Assembly (NCBI GenBank): GCA_029855935.1 | Contig: JAGSHN010000025.1 | Span: 147,135-211,134, forward strand | Direction of reading: 5' to 3' | DNA length: 64,000 nt | Origin: Candidatus Thorarchaeota archaeon | Lineage (GTDB): Archaea > Asgardarchaeota > Thorarchaeia > Thorarchaeales > Thorarchaeaceae | In this document: piece by piece, positions 57,149 through 64,000 of the stretch | Numbering within the stretch: the stretch's first letter is position 1 | How the letters are laid out: the number at the start of each line of letters is the position of its first letter | Translations under genes and position numbers: made by a program | The notes under the pieces: model-generated | What the model saw: the letters and a program-made list of their open reading frames with translations, nothing else | Database searches by the model: none | Told to the model about the DNA's origin: nothing

Positions 57149-58351
57149 ATGGACTTCAAACTGTCACAGGAAGAGCAAGAGATCTGGGAACGGGCCAAGG
57201 AATTCACACGAGAGTACATCACTCCCAAGGCTCACAAGCTCGAGAAGAGAGACGAGTTCCCGAAGGACGTAGTCCAGAAGGCCTACGAGGCGGGCCTGAT
57301 GAACCTCCACATCCCGAGGGAGGCCGGAGGCCCGGGACTCTCGCTCCTCGCCGAGACACTGGTCTCAGAGGCCACGGGATACGGTTGTGCAGGAATGGCC
57401 ACCTCGATAATGTGCAACAATCTGGCCTTCGCACCTCTCATCATCGCGGCGACTATTGAGCAGCTCCAAGAGTACATCCAGCCTCTCATAACCGGGAAGG
57501 ACGTGAAGTTCGGAGCATTCTGCCTGACTGAGAGACAGGCCGGGTCGGATGTCAGCGGAATGCAGACGAGAGCAATCCGTGATGGCGATGAGTACGTCAT
57601 CAATGGTACTAAGTGCTGGATAACCAACGGACCAGTGGCGTCTGTCTTCACTGTCTTCGCCTCGACCCAGCCCGAACTCAGGCACAAGGGCATCTCGGTG
57701 TTCATCGTCCCAAAGTCAAAGGGCGTCAAGATTGGGCATATAGAGAACAAGGTCGGGCAGCGCAACTCGGTCCAGAGCGAGGTCATATTCGAGGACGTGC
57801 GGGTCCCCAAGGAGTGCCTTGTGGGCAAGGAGGGAGATGGCTTCAAGATTGCAATGATGACTCTTGACAAGACTAGGGCAGGGATAGCGGCCATCGCCAC
57901 CGGCGTCGCACAGAGGGCAGTCGACGAGGCCGCCAGATTCGCCAATATCCGACACCAGTTTGGTCAGCCAATTGGTAAGTTCCAGGGCATCAGCTTCATG
58001 CTGGCGGATATGGGCGCGAGAGCGTCTGCCGCACGGCTGCTGACAAGGTACGCGGCCTGGCGCGCAGATCAGGGCCTACCCGTATCCAAGGACTCTGCAT
58101 TTGCCAAGGCCTTCGCATCAGATGCTGCGATGAGGAACGCCATCGATGCAGTGCAGATCTTTGGCGGCTACGGCTACATTCAGGAGTACCCCGTGGAGAA
58201 GCTAATGCGTGATGCAAAGCTGCTCCAAATATATGAGGGCACAAACCAGATTCAGAGGATGGTGGCCGGCCGGCAGATCCTCAGGGAGTCAATGAACCTC
58301 GACACGGGATTCCACGTCGAGTACGAGGGTCGGGACGCTCCGCTCATATGA
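57149..58351 (+). CDS. Acyl-CoA dehydrogenase
   Basis: The 400-residue flavoprotein oxidises acyl-CoA to enoyl-CoA. Visible are the FAD/substrate signature FCLTERQAGSDVSGM, WITNGPVASVFTVF, and the C-terminal FGGYGYIQEYPVEKLMRDAK followed by YEGTNQIQR, whose Glu (about residue 364) is the catalytic base in short/medium-chain enzymes. Chain-length preference cannot be told. ATG at 57149 follows GGGAG by 8 nt. The electron acceptor (ETF) is not encoded nearby. Confidence 0.95.
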   Translation: MDFKLSQEEQEIWERAKEFTREYITPKAHKLEKRDEFPKDVVQKAYEAGLMNLHIPREAGGPGLSLLAETLVSEATGYGCAGMATSIMCNNLAFAPLIIAATIEQLQEYIQPLITGKDVKFGAFCLTERQAGSDVSGMQTRAIRDGDEYVINGTKCWITNGPVASVFTVFASTQPELRHKGISVFIVPKSKGVKIGHIENKVGQRNSVQSEVIFEDVRVPKECLVGKEGDGFKIAMMTLDKTRAGIAAIATGVAQRAVDEAARFANIRHQFGQPIGKFQGISFMLADMGARASAARLLTRYAAWRADQGLPVSKDSAFAKAFASDAAMRNAIDAVQIFGGYGYIQEYPVEKLMRDAKLLQIYEGTNQIQRMVAGRQILRESMNLDTGFHVEYEGRDAPLI

Positions 58352-58371
58352 TGGACGGTGCAGGTTGGCGC

Positions 58372-58390
58372 GAGGCCCATATGGGGCCTC
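58372..58390 (+). terminator. Hairpin after the acyl-CoA dehydrogenase gene
   Basis: GAGGCCC (58372-58378) pairs with GGGCCTC (58384-58390) around a short loop, 20 bp after the stop. Only a mixed pyrimidine tract follows. Confidence 0.45.
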
Positions 58391-58520
58391 TCACTCTCAC
58401 CTATTCTCTGGGACACAGCGCCATCGATGTCTGTAAGATGCCCCACGACTTGACCATCACGTCCCCCAGCAAGTCTTGACAAGTCCGGCCCTCAGGTGCG
58501 TCTGTGAGCGGTCGCCAATC

Positions 58521-58530
58521 ACTTAAAAGG
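58521..58530 (+). promoter_or_regulatory. TATA-like box of the nitroreductase operon
   Basis: ACTTAAAAGG predicts a start near 58551, 14 nt before the ATG at 58565. Confidence 0.45.
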
Positions 58531-58564
58531 GCGTTAGACCTTGCCGGCTCATTAGTGATGGAGC

Positions 58565-59317
58565 ATGGCCAAGTTGGAAGACAATGAGTTCATCCGCTTG
58601 ATAAAGGCCAGACGAGCCATCCGAGACTATGACACCGAGCGAGATGTGCCAGACGAGCTCATCTACAAGATAATAGAGGCGGGAGGCTTTGCTCCCAGTG
58701 CCGAGAACCAGCAACCGTGGCGGATCATAGTAGTCAGGGACAAGGAGATCCAAGAGTTTATCGGCCAGATTGCAGTGGACCGGACAATTCTCCTCTTCGG
58801 GAGAGCCACGCCTCGTCAGGAGCTAGAGCGCAGGCTCGGTTACATAAAGTCCAAGGCCAGTCTGGAGAGGACGATCGAGATACTGATAACGGGGCGGCGT
58901 TTCGAGTACATTAAGGGCAAGCCGGAGACCAACGGCGCACCTGTGCTGCTTGTTCTCGCCGTTGACCAGACACATGTGGGCAACTCCCAGCCGACGCTCC
59001 GTGGCACTGGTGGCGTCTACGGCTGGTCGGCACCGCGACACGCCTACATCGCAGGAGGGATGATGATGCAGAACATGATGCTTGCCGCAGCGTCACTTGG
59101 ACTCGGTACCTGCGTCTCATCCGTGCAGCTCGATCATTTCGATGATGTGAGAGCAATCAGCGAGAAGCTGGGAATACCATTCCCACACTGGCTGCCCATC
59201 CTGTGTCTGACTGTGGGCTATCCCAAGTACGAGAGAACGCTGGGACCACCTCGACAGCCTCCTGAAGAGATTGCATTCCTCAACAGGTGGGGCGAACCAT
59301 TCAGACTCAAGGAGTGA
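58565..59317 (+). CDS. Nitroreductase-family flavoprotein
   Basis: The 250-residue protein has the FMN-binding N-terminal ARRAIRDYD (residues 15-23), FAPSAENQQPWRIIVVRD and the later MMLAAASLGLGTCVSS and LPILCLTVGYP, typical of the nitroreductase fold. It includes an insertion of about 40 residues (80-120), longer than in minimal family members. Natural substrates may be quinones, flavins or halogenated or nitro compounds. Its stop overlaps the next gene's ATG (TGATG). Confidence 0.88.
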   Translation: MAKLEDNEFIRLIKARRAIRDYDTERDVPDELIYKIIEAGGFAPSAENQQPWRIIVVRDKEIQEFIGQIAVDRTILLFGRATPRQELERRLGYIKSKASLERTIEILITGRRFEYIKGKPETNGAPVLLVLAVDQTHVGNSQPTLRGTGGVYGWSAPRHAYIAGGMMMQNMMLAAASLGLGTCVSSVQLDHFDDVRAISEKLGIPFPHWLPILCLTVGYPKYERTLGPPRQPPEEIAFLNRWGEPFRLKE

Positions 59318-59874
59318 TGAACAAGATGGACGAACTGGAGATACTCCGAAAGGGCTTTGTCGCGTTCCTCGATGGACTCTGGTGGGGCCTCAGAGACAAC
59401 GTGGGTGCCCTGTCTATGTACGAGGGATATGCCCGCGGCTTCCGGCAGATGGGCGAAGAGATCGCGGAACAGATGGGTGGTGACGGCCCCGAGGCTGCGG
59501 CTGGAATCGCGGTCAAGATAATGAGAGCCATAGGACTGGATGCTGAGCAGCAGGGCACTGAGGTCGTCGTCAAGTCCTGTCCTGTCTGGAACAGGATTCT
59601 CAATCGCGGACTGGAGTACGCATTTCACGTGGAGAAGATCTGCTGGGGGCCTCTCCTCAACGGAATAGGTGACAAGACAGGCGCGACTGCGATCATCAAG
59701 TCATCCCTCAGGCTAGCGCACGTGGAGCGTTCGAAGGCCGAGTACAAGAAACAGAAGGCGAAGAAGGCATTGGACTCTGGCCTCATCTCCGAGGAGGAAT
59801 ACCAGAAGCAAATAGATATGATGGACAAGAGGCTCAGCAGCATCGTGGACGAAGGACGATACGCCTTCGAATGA
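59317..59874 (+). CDS. Conserved hypothetical with SHOCT-like tail
   Basis: The 185-residue protein has a helical N-terminal half, a central strand-rich segment TEVVVKSCPVWNRIL with a Cys repeated in EKICWGP, and a C-terminal helix pair KKALDSGLISEEEYQKQIDMMDKRL that looks like a SHOCT motif. The Cys pattern faintly recalls L-2-amino-thiazoline-carboxylate hydrolase-like proteins; I do not assign it. ATG at 59317 overlaps the nitroreductase stop; ATG at 59326 has better SD spacing. Confidence 0.6.
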   Translation: MNKMDELEILRKGFVAFLDGLWWGLRDNVGALSMYEGYARGFRQMGEEIAEQMGGDGPEAAAGIAVKIMRAIGLDAEQQGTEVVVKSCPVWNRILNRGLEYAFHVEKICWGPLLNGIGDKTGATAIIKSSLRLAHVERSKAEYKKQKAKKALDSGLISEEEYQKQIDMMDKRLSSIVDEGRYAFE

Positions 59875-59900
59875 CCACAGGCCACGGATGAGGATGACGC

Positions 59901-61184
59901 ATGACTATGGAGTCCCTTGAGAAGGCAGGCCTTGCCGTCAACTACAACAGGCTGGAGGAGACAAGGCCTGCCAGCCTCCCCCAGAAGGTCTTCATCTGGG
60001 ACGAGACCCTCAGAGACGGAGAACAGACACCCGGCGTTGTTCTATCTATGGATGAGAAGATAGAGATAGCAAAGCTACTTGACGAGGTTGGAGTCTCGGT
60101 CGTCGTGGTGGGCTATCCTGCTGTGAGCAGACACGAGATGGAGATAGTCTCAGGCATAGCCCGCGAGGGACTATCTCACGCAAGGGTTGGGGCACCGGCA
60201 CGGGCAGTCAAGGAAGACATTGACGCCTGTATCAAGGCCGATGTCCAGGAGATACCAATCTTCATTCCGACGACCGATTTCAGACTGAAATACCAGTTGC
60301 GGATGACGAGAGAACAGCTGCTAGACAGACTGGCCGAATGCGTCAGCTATGCAAAGGAACACGGTGTCACCGTGACATATATCGCCGAGGACTCGACCAG
60401 GAGCGACCTCGACTTTCTCTGTCAGGCATATCGTACAGCCATCGATGCCGGTGCCGACCGGATCTGCGTGGCCGACACCGTGGGTTTCGTCCGTCCGCGG
60501 GTGATGACGTACATAATGAGAGGAATCAAAGAGAGGCTGTGGACAGAGAGCCGATACAAGGTCCCGATAGCCGTCCACTGTCACAACGACTTTGGCCTCG
60601 CAACAGCGAACACGTTGGCCGCAATCGAGGAGGGCGCCACTTTCCCGCACGTCTGCGTCAATGGCTATGGTGAGCGTGCTGGCAACGCTGCTCTCGAGGA
60701 GGTCGTGATGGCACTCGAGGAGCTGTACGGTGTCGATACGGGCGTGAGGACGGAGAGTCTGTATCATCTCTGTCAGGTGGTGGAACGGGACTTTATGATT
60801 CCTCTACCTATACACAAGGCAATCTGTGGCGACAACGCCTTCACCCACTCAAGTGGCATTCATTCCCACGGACAACTCTCACACTCTATGACATACGAGC
60901 CAATCAACCCTAGGAGGGTGGGCCGCCGGAGGAGATTCCATCTGGGGAAGTTTGTGGGGAGAAGATTCATCGAACACCTGCTGAAGATGGGGGGCGTGAG
61001 GGCGACACCGGAGCAGGTGAAGGAGATAGCAACGAGAGTAAAGAGCGCTCACGAGAGCATGAAGGAACAGCAGTCAAACAAGGAGGCCTTCGACAGAATA
61101 AAGAGAGAACTCCGCGCTCTTCGGACCGAGGTCTCCGAGCGGGAGTTCTGGTCCATAGTCTTCGACGTCATTGTCAAGGACTAG
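59901..61184 (+). CDS. Homocitrate/2-isopropylmalate synthase-type DRE-TIM metallolyase
   Basis: The 427-residue enzyme has the family signatures DETLRDGEQTPG (34-45), HCHNDFGLATAN (about 226) and GYGERAGNAALEEV. These bind the divalent metal and the 2-oxoacid and catalyse condensation with acetyl-CoA. There is no C-terminal LeuA regulatory domain, so leucine feedback is unlikely and homocitrate, citramalate or Re-citrate synthase are all possible. The tail of about 50 residues is helical and charged. ATG at 59901 is preceded by GAGGATGA. Confidence 0.85.
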   Translation: MTMESLEKAGLAVNYNRLEETRPASLPQKVFIWDETLRDGEQTPGVVLSMDEKIEIAKLLDEVGVSVVVVGYPAVSRHEMEIVSGIAREGLSHARVGAPARAVKEDIDACIKADVQEIPIFIPTTDFRLKYQLRMTREQLLDRLAECVSYAKEHGVTVTYIAEDSTRSDLDFLCQAYRTAIDAGADRICVADTVGFVRPRVMTYIMRGIKERLWTESRYKVPIAVHCHNDFGLATANTLAAIEEGATFPHVCVNGYGERAGNAALEEVVMALEELYGVDTGVRTESLYHLCQVVERDFMIPLPIHKAICGDNAFTHSSGIHSHGQLSHSMTYEPINPRRVGRRRRFHLGKFVGRRFIEHLLKMGGVRATPEQVKEIATRVKSAHESMKEQQSNKEAFDRIKRELRALRTEVSEREFWSIVFDVIVKD

Positions 61185-61950
61185 CCGAACCCTCGGCAGC
61201 GATTCGCCGTGCGAGACGCCTCCTCAGCAGAGTGCCAAGGTCAAGTATGACAGCGCCGAGAAGGAAGTCGATCCCGAAGACCAGCAGCACATCCGTTGTG
61301 GTGAACCAAGCCGAGTAGAGATAGTGCCATATCAGCTCAAAAGCCATGAACAGCAGTCCAACAAAGAAGCTGATGGCAATGCCAAAACGGAACAGGTCCG
61401 TGGCCACCCCCGCCTTCCGTGTGAGCTCTCCGAGATCGTATTGTCTAGCGGCGTCACCACCGTTGGTATGACTCTTTAGCACGGAGACCCGCACGAAGCG
61501 GCCTCTGGTGAGCTGCTCTCTTACGAAGTCGTCAAGACCAGTTAGGTCGAGAAACTCTATGGGTGTTTCAAGGACCGTCGAGATGACGTATTTGAACGCA
61601 ACACCACCGCTCAGTATCCCGAGTACCACGACGACTATTCCAAGTACCACGAACTGGACGACTGCGTAGACAGAGAGAACCACCGCGACTATGATGAAGA
61701 CACAGACTATCTCAACGATGCCTCCCGCACTCTCAACACCCCCCTCAAAGAGAAAAGAGAGTCTTGAGAGAACGGTCAGGTTGATGAAAGCACGGAAGAC
61801 ACGAGGGTCTTCTGCTGGTCGCAAGTGTCTGTTGAACGACTCCTTGACGTCGTCTCTCTTCCCCCCGTACACAACCACCCGTAGAACGTCCTGACTGAGT
61901 GCGGGGGGTGAATAGTCAGTTGATTCCGCTTGCACTGGCGTGCTACCCAC
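61174..61950 (-). CDS. Membrane protein of unknown function
   Basis: The 258-residue protein has a hydrophilic N-terminus, two adjacent membrane helices (IVEIVCVFIIVAVVLSVYAV and VVLGIVVVVLGIL), a soluble middle with ETPIEFLDLTGLDDFV, and two further helices near the end. No family is recognised. The GTG start at 61950 is only 5 bp or so after a predicted transcription start. The 3' end overlaps the convergent synthase gene by 11 bp. Confidence 0.55.
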   Translation of the reverse strand: MGSTPVQAESTDYSPPALSQDVLRVVVYGGKRDDVKESFNRHLRPAEDPRVFRAFINLTVLSRLSFLFEGGVESAGGIVEIVCVFIIVAVVLSVYAVVQFVVLGIVVVVLGILSGGVAFKYVISTVLETPIEFLDLTGLDDFVREQLTRGRFVRVSVLKSHTNGGDAARQYDLGELTRKAGVATDLFRFGIAISFFVGLLFMAFELIWHYLYSAWFTTTDVLLVFGIDFLLGAVILDLGTLLRRRLARRIAAEGSASP

Positions 61951-62157
61951 CCATCCAGACGTAGCAGATGATGTTGAATAATCTTACTGTCATTGATGGC
62001 ACTGACCGTGGAGGCTGCGACACCCCATAGGCAGACGACTGGTGAAACACCCACGGACTGATTCGTCGACGCCCAGCCCTGCTCGTCATGCTATGGAGGA
62101 CCTTGACCGAATGTCTTTTTGACCTGTCGTGAGTGCCGGTAGTACGGTGCGTCACTC

Positions 62158-62691
62158 ATGGTAGTCTATGCCCTCGGAGATCTTGTTCCTGACATTGCAG
62201 ACACGGCGTACGTACATCCCCTGGCCTGTGTCATCGGCGACGTGAAGATAGGCGAACGCGTCTTCGTAGCGCCTCAGGCCTCAATAAGAGGCGACAACGG
62301 TCGGATTGAGATCGGCGACGAAACGAACATTCAGGACGGCGTTGTGATTCACTCGGATCCTGCATTTGTGACCCGTATTGGGAGGCGTGTCAACATAGGA
62401 CACAATGCCTCGATTCATAGTTCGTATATCGGTGATGGAGCGGCCATTGGGATGAGCGCCGTACTGATGGTCGGTAGTGTCGTTGCAGAGAACTGCCTGA
62501 TAGCCAACGCGGCACTGCTTCATCCCAAGACAGAGACCGAACCATACAGAGTCTATGCAGGCGTACCCGCTAGACTCCTCAGGGATCTCGGACCGGATGA
62601 CCCGGCAAGAAGGACGATTGAGAAATATGTTGAGACATACGTCCGACTGACCCTAGACTATCCCTCCCGCCTTGTCAAGATACGGGACTAG
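62158..62691 (+). CDS. Gamma-carbonic-anhydrase-like hexapeptide-repeat protein
   Basis: The 177-residue left-handed beta-helix protein has repeated [LIV]-G-x-x hexapeptides and three candidate zinc ligands: His65 in VVIHSD, His82 and His87 in IGHNASIHSSYIG. The 82/87 spacing equals that of His117/His122 in Cam of Methanosarcina. It lacks the long acidic loop of Cam, so it is of the CamH/YrdA type and carbonic anhydrase activity is possible but not assured. CoA-transferase-like roles are known in the same fold. Confidence 0.88.
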   Translation: MVVYALGDLVPDIADTAYVHPLACVIGDVKIGERVFVAPQASIRGDNGRIEIGDETNIQDGVVIHSDPAFVTRIGRRVNIGHNASIHSSYIGDGAAIGMSAVLMVGSVVAENCLIANAALLHPKTETEPYRVYAGVPARLLRDLGPDDPARRTIEKYVETYVRLTLDYPSRLVKIRD

Positions 62692-62703
62692 CCAGCCCGT
62701 TCG

Positions 62704-63342
62704 TCACCACGAGTCGGTGCCAGCCCGGGCCAGGTCGACCACCTCTGCTCCAAGTCGAGTCAGGTCAGGGTCGTTCCGAAGCCGATGGTTCAGGGCTCGG
62801 TCAAGGACTGAGACAGCGAGCACCGTCAGACGGAGCTCGCCCTGACCCCTCACATTGATGACAGACTTGAGCCAGAGGGATCTGGGTATCGATGAGACAA
62901 GCAACAGCACAGGAGAGAGGAGTATTGTGAGAAATAGCGCAACGAATGAGATCATCAGTAGGAGGTCGCCACTCTCAGCGACGGAAGTCGCGACTACGAA
63001 GTATGCTGATCCCGCGACGAGAGATAGGCCAATGATGGCCTCGGTCACAAGGTTATAGGAAACAGCTGGGCGGACAACGTCCGCTGACGTCTCCGAGTGG
63101 ATGATGATCCGACACCTGTGGAGGCGAAAGACGAGAACAAATACCGCACACAAGAGGACCTCAAGGACGACAGTCAGGCCCCAGTCGAAGCCCTCACGGA
63201 GTGCCCAGAACGCCACGAGTGCTACTGATACGGTGAACGTCACCATCTTGCCCACGGCCCTCTCGGCCATGAGCCGACTCAAAGCCGAGGGCAACTGCTC
63301 AAAGACGAACTCGTCATCCGTGTCGCGACCTGCAGTAACCAT
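62704..63342 (-). CDS. Four-helix membrane protein of unknown function
   Basis: About 212 residues with a soluble N-terminus, two helices (MVTFTVSVALVAFWAL, WGLTVVLEVLLCAVFVLVF), a soluble loop with His and Ser, two more helices and a cytosolic tail ending DLTRLGAEVVDLARAGTDSW. No family recognised. ATG at 63342 is preferred, as the minus-strand TATA-like GCGTATATC lies about 30 bp upstream; the frame is open to 63444. Confidence 0.5.
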   Translation of the reverse strand: MVTAGRDTDDEFVFEQLPSALSRLMAERAVGKMVTFTVSVALVAFWALREGFDWGLTVVLEVLLCAVFVLVFRLHRCRIIIHSETSADVVRPAVSYNLVTEAIIGLSLVAGSAYFVVATSVAESGDLLLMISFVALFLTILLSPVLLLVSSIPRSLWLKSVINVRGQGELRLTVLAVSVLDRALNHRLRNDPDLTRLGAEVVDLARAGTDSW

Positions 63343-63448
63343 GGCAAGACATAAGCCATCGCGGGCCCTGATATACGCTTCCCACGCATGATGGAGCACC
63401 GCATCGTTTAACAGACGTGCTCTCATTCCTAGAGCCGGAGGCAACAGG

Positions 63449-63823
63449 TTGCCCGAGTTCGATGTGAGATACTACTGCAACGTCTGCGGGGCTGGTCAAA
63501 CAGAGACAGTCGATATTCCTCCTGCGCCCAAGATGATACAGAGAGAGGTGACCTGCGAGAAGTGCGGTGACAAGACTCATCTCATTCTGACCTCTTGTCC
63601 GAACTGCGGGAGGACGTTCAAGCTCTTTGTCTCAGACCTTGACTTTGTTGGGGAGATACAACAGCTCTCAAACACCTATGTGAGGCTGATCGCGCAGATA
63701 CGGGACAGCCTTGCCGACTTTGTCAAGGAGTTCAGTGTCCCGGTGCCACGACGCTGGTCCGTCAGACTAAGCTGCAGCTGCGGACACGACTACGACGCGG
63801 AGATTCCATTGCGTCAGATCTGA
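63449..63823 (+). CDS. Zinc-ribbon protein, 124 aa
   Basis: The protein carries cysteine pairs at 10/13, 36/39 and 50/53, plus CSC near 108-110, enough for one or two zinc sites. The middle (residues about 60-90) is helical. The first two pairs could form one ribbon around a strand-rich loop. TTG at 63449 follows GGAGG by 7 nt. No function can be named. Confidence 0.65.
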   Translation: MPEFDVRYYCNVCGAGQTETVDIPPAPKMIQREVTCEKCGDKTHLILTSCPNCGRTFKLFVSDLDFVGEIQQLSNTYVRLIAQIRDSLADFVKEFSVPVPRRWSVRLSCSCGHDYDAEIPLRQI

Positions 63824-63971
63824 GGCTTGCGGTCGAATCAGTCAGCCGTGTGTGGAATCCTCGGCCCGTAGACCGGATGAGGGGCCACTTCACGTCAGCC
63901 AATTGATGGAGAATCAATGGATGGCATCGAGCCGGCACGGTATCATATCAGACAGAGATGAGAGGAGTTGG

Positions 63972-64000
63972 GTGGCAGAGGCAAAGGGGTTGTGGTGGGA
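63972..64000 (+). CDS. Possible start of a further gene, cut by the window edge
   Basis: GTG at 63972 is preceded by GAGGAG (63962-63967) and would begin MAEAKGLWW. A TATA-like TATCATATC lies near 63941-63949. Only nine codons are visible, so this is a guess. The gap before it holds an imperfect inverted repeat around 63899-63920. Confidence 0.25.

Overview
The window looks like a chromosomal segment of an archaeon. It carries a group II chaperonin (thermosome), the archaeal HMG-CoA synthase/thiolase/DUF35 trio, a DUF359 (GTP-dependent dephospho-CoA kinase) domain, a ZPR1-type zinc protein, a DUF2070 membrane protein and a tRNA-Ala. TATA-like boxes lie about 25 bp upstream of plausible transcription starts, and start codons are a mix of ATG, GTG and TTG with Shine-Dalgarno (SD) motifs. 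The many acyl-CoA and ferredoxin enzymes, the eukaryote-like pieces (ZPR1, longin-like domains) and a giant Ig-repeat surface protein would fit an Asgard lineage such as Thorarchaeota. That placement is inference; no marker gene in the window settles it. No CRISPR array, prophage, insertion sequence or rRNA was seen.

Layout. 1-1.34 kb: 3' half of a glycyl radical eliminase gene interrupted by an in-frame TGA. 1.5-5.1 kb: thermosome, a P-loop NTPase and thioredoxin reductase. 5.3-10.4 kb: a secreted alpha/alpha-toroid protein, an unrecognised 50-kDa protein, an AbrB+ACT-like regulator and an asparagine-synthetase-like protein without a glutaminase nucleophile. 10.6-13.3 kb: mevalonate-entry operon. 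13.3-16.6 kb: metallophosphoesterase, a fused phosphopantetheine adenylyltransferase/dephospho-CoA kinase, and NAD(P)HX repair enzyme. 16.8-19.1 kb: NfnA/NfnB-type electron-transfer flavoprotein pair. 19.2-22.7 kb: MoxR AAA+ ATPase with an HExxH-VWA partner. 22.7-28.5 kb: a dead AAA protein followed by Smc, ScpA and ScpB. 28.6-29.7 kb: zinc-ribbon/winged-helix regulator, a candidate structured RNA and a YgbA-like protein. 29.7-32.1 kb: K+-independent membrane pyrophosphatase. 32.4 kb: tRNA-Ala. 32.5-35.3 kb: ZPR1, a longin-like protein and a membrane protein. 35.3-39.7 kb: PadR-controlled heterodimeric ABC exporter with twin operators. 39.9-43.7 kb: DUF2070, UbiX and a degenerate HD protein. 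43.9-46.3 kb: 2-oxoacid:ferredoxin oxidoreductase (delta, alpha, beta). 46.4-54.5 kb: nitrilase, DUF2299-like protein, giant surface receptor-like protein, small basic-tailed protein and a VTT-domain membrane protein. 54.6-58.4 kb: second thiolase/DUF35 pair, DUF998-like membrane protein and acyl-CoA dehydrogenase. 58.6-61.2 kb: nitroreductase, a small SHOCT-tailed protein and a homocitrate/isopropylmalate-synthase-type enzyme. 61.2-64 kb: two unrecognised membrane proteins, a gamma-carbonic-anhydrase-like protein, a zinc-ribbon protein and possibly the start of one more gene.

How the genes work together. Acetyl-CoA feeds the mevalonate operon; CoA is supplied by the fused PPAT-DPCK; the Por-type oxidoreductase makes acyl-CoA and reduced ferredoxin; the Nfn pair would exchange electrons between ferredoxin and NAD(P)H; the membrane pyrophosphatase recovers energy from PPi released by acyl-CoA and nucleotide chemistry. 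Three proteins of catalytic superfamilies (AAA+, HD and the Ntn part of asparagine synthetase) appear to have lost catalytic residues. The strongest leads are the Ig-repeat receptor-like protein whose cytoplasmic domain resembles a soluble protein 15 kb away, the PPAT-DPCK fusion, the PadR twin operators, the dead AAA protein next to Smc-ScpAB, and a possible structured RNA at 29.16-29.26 kb.
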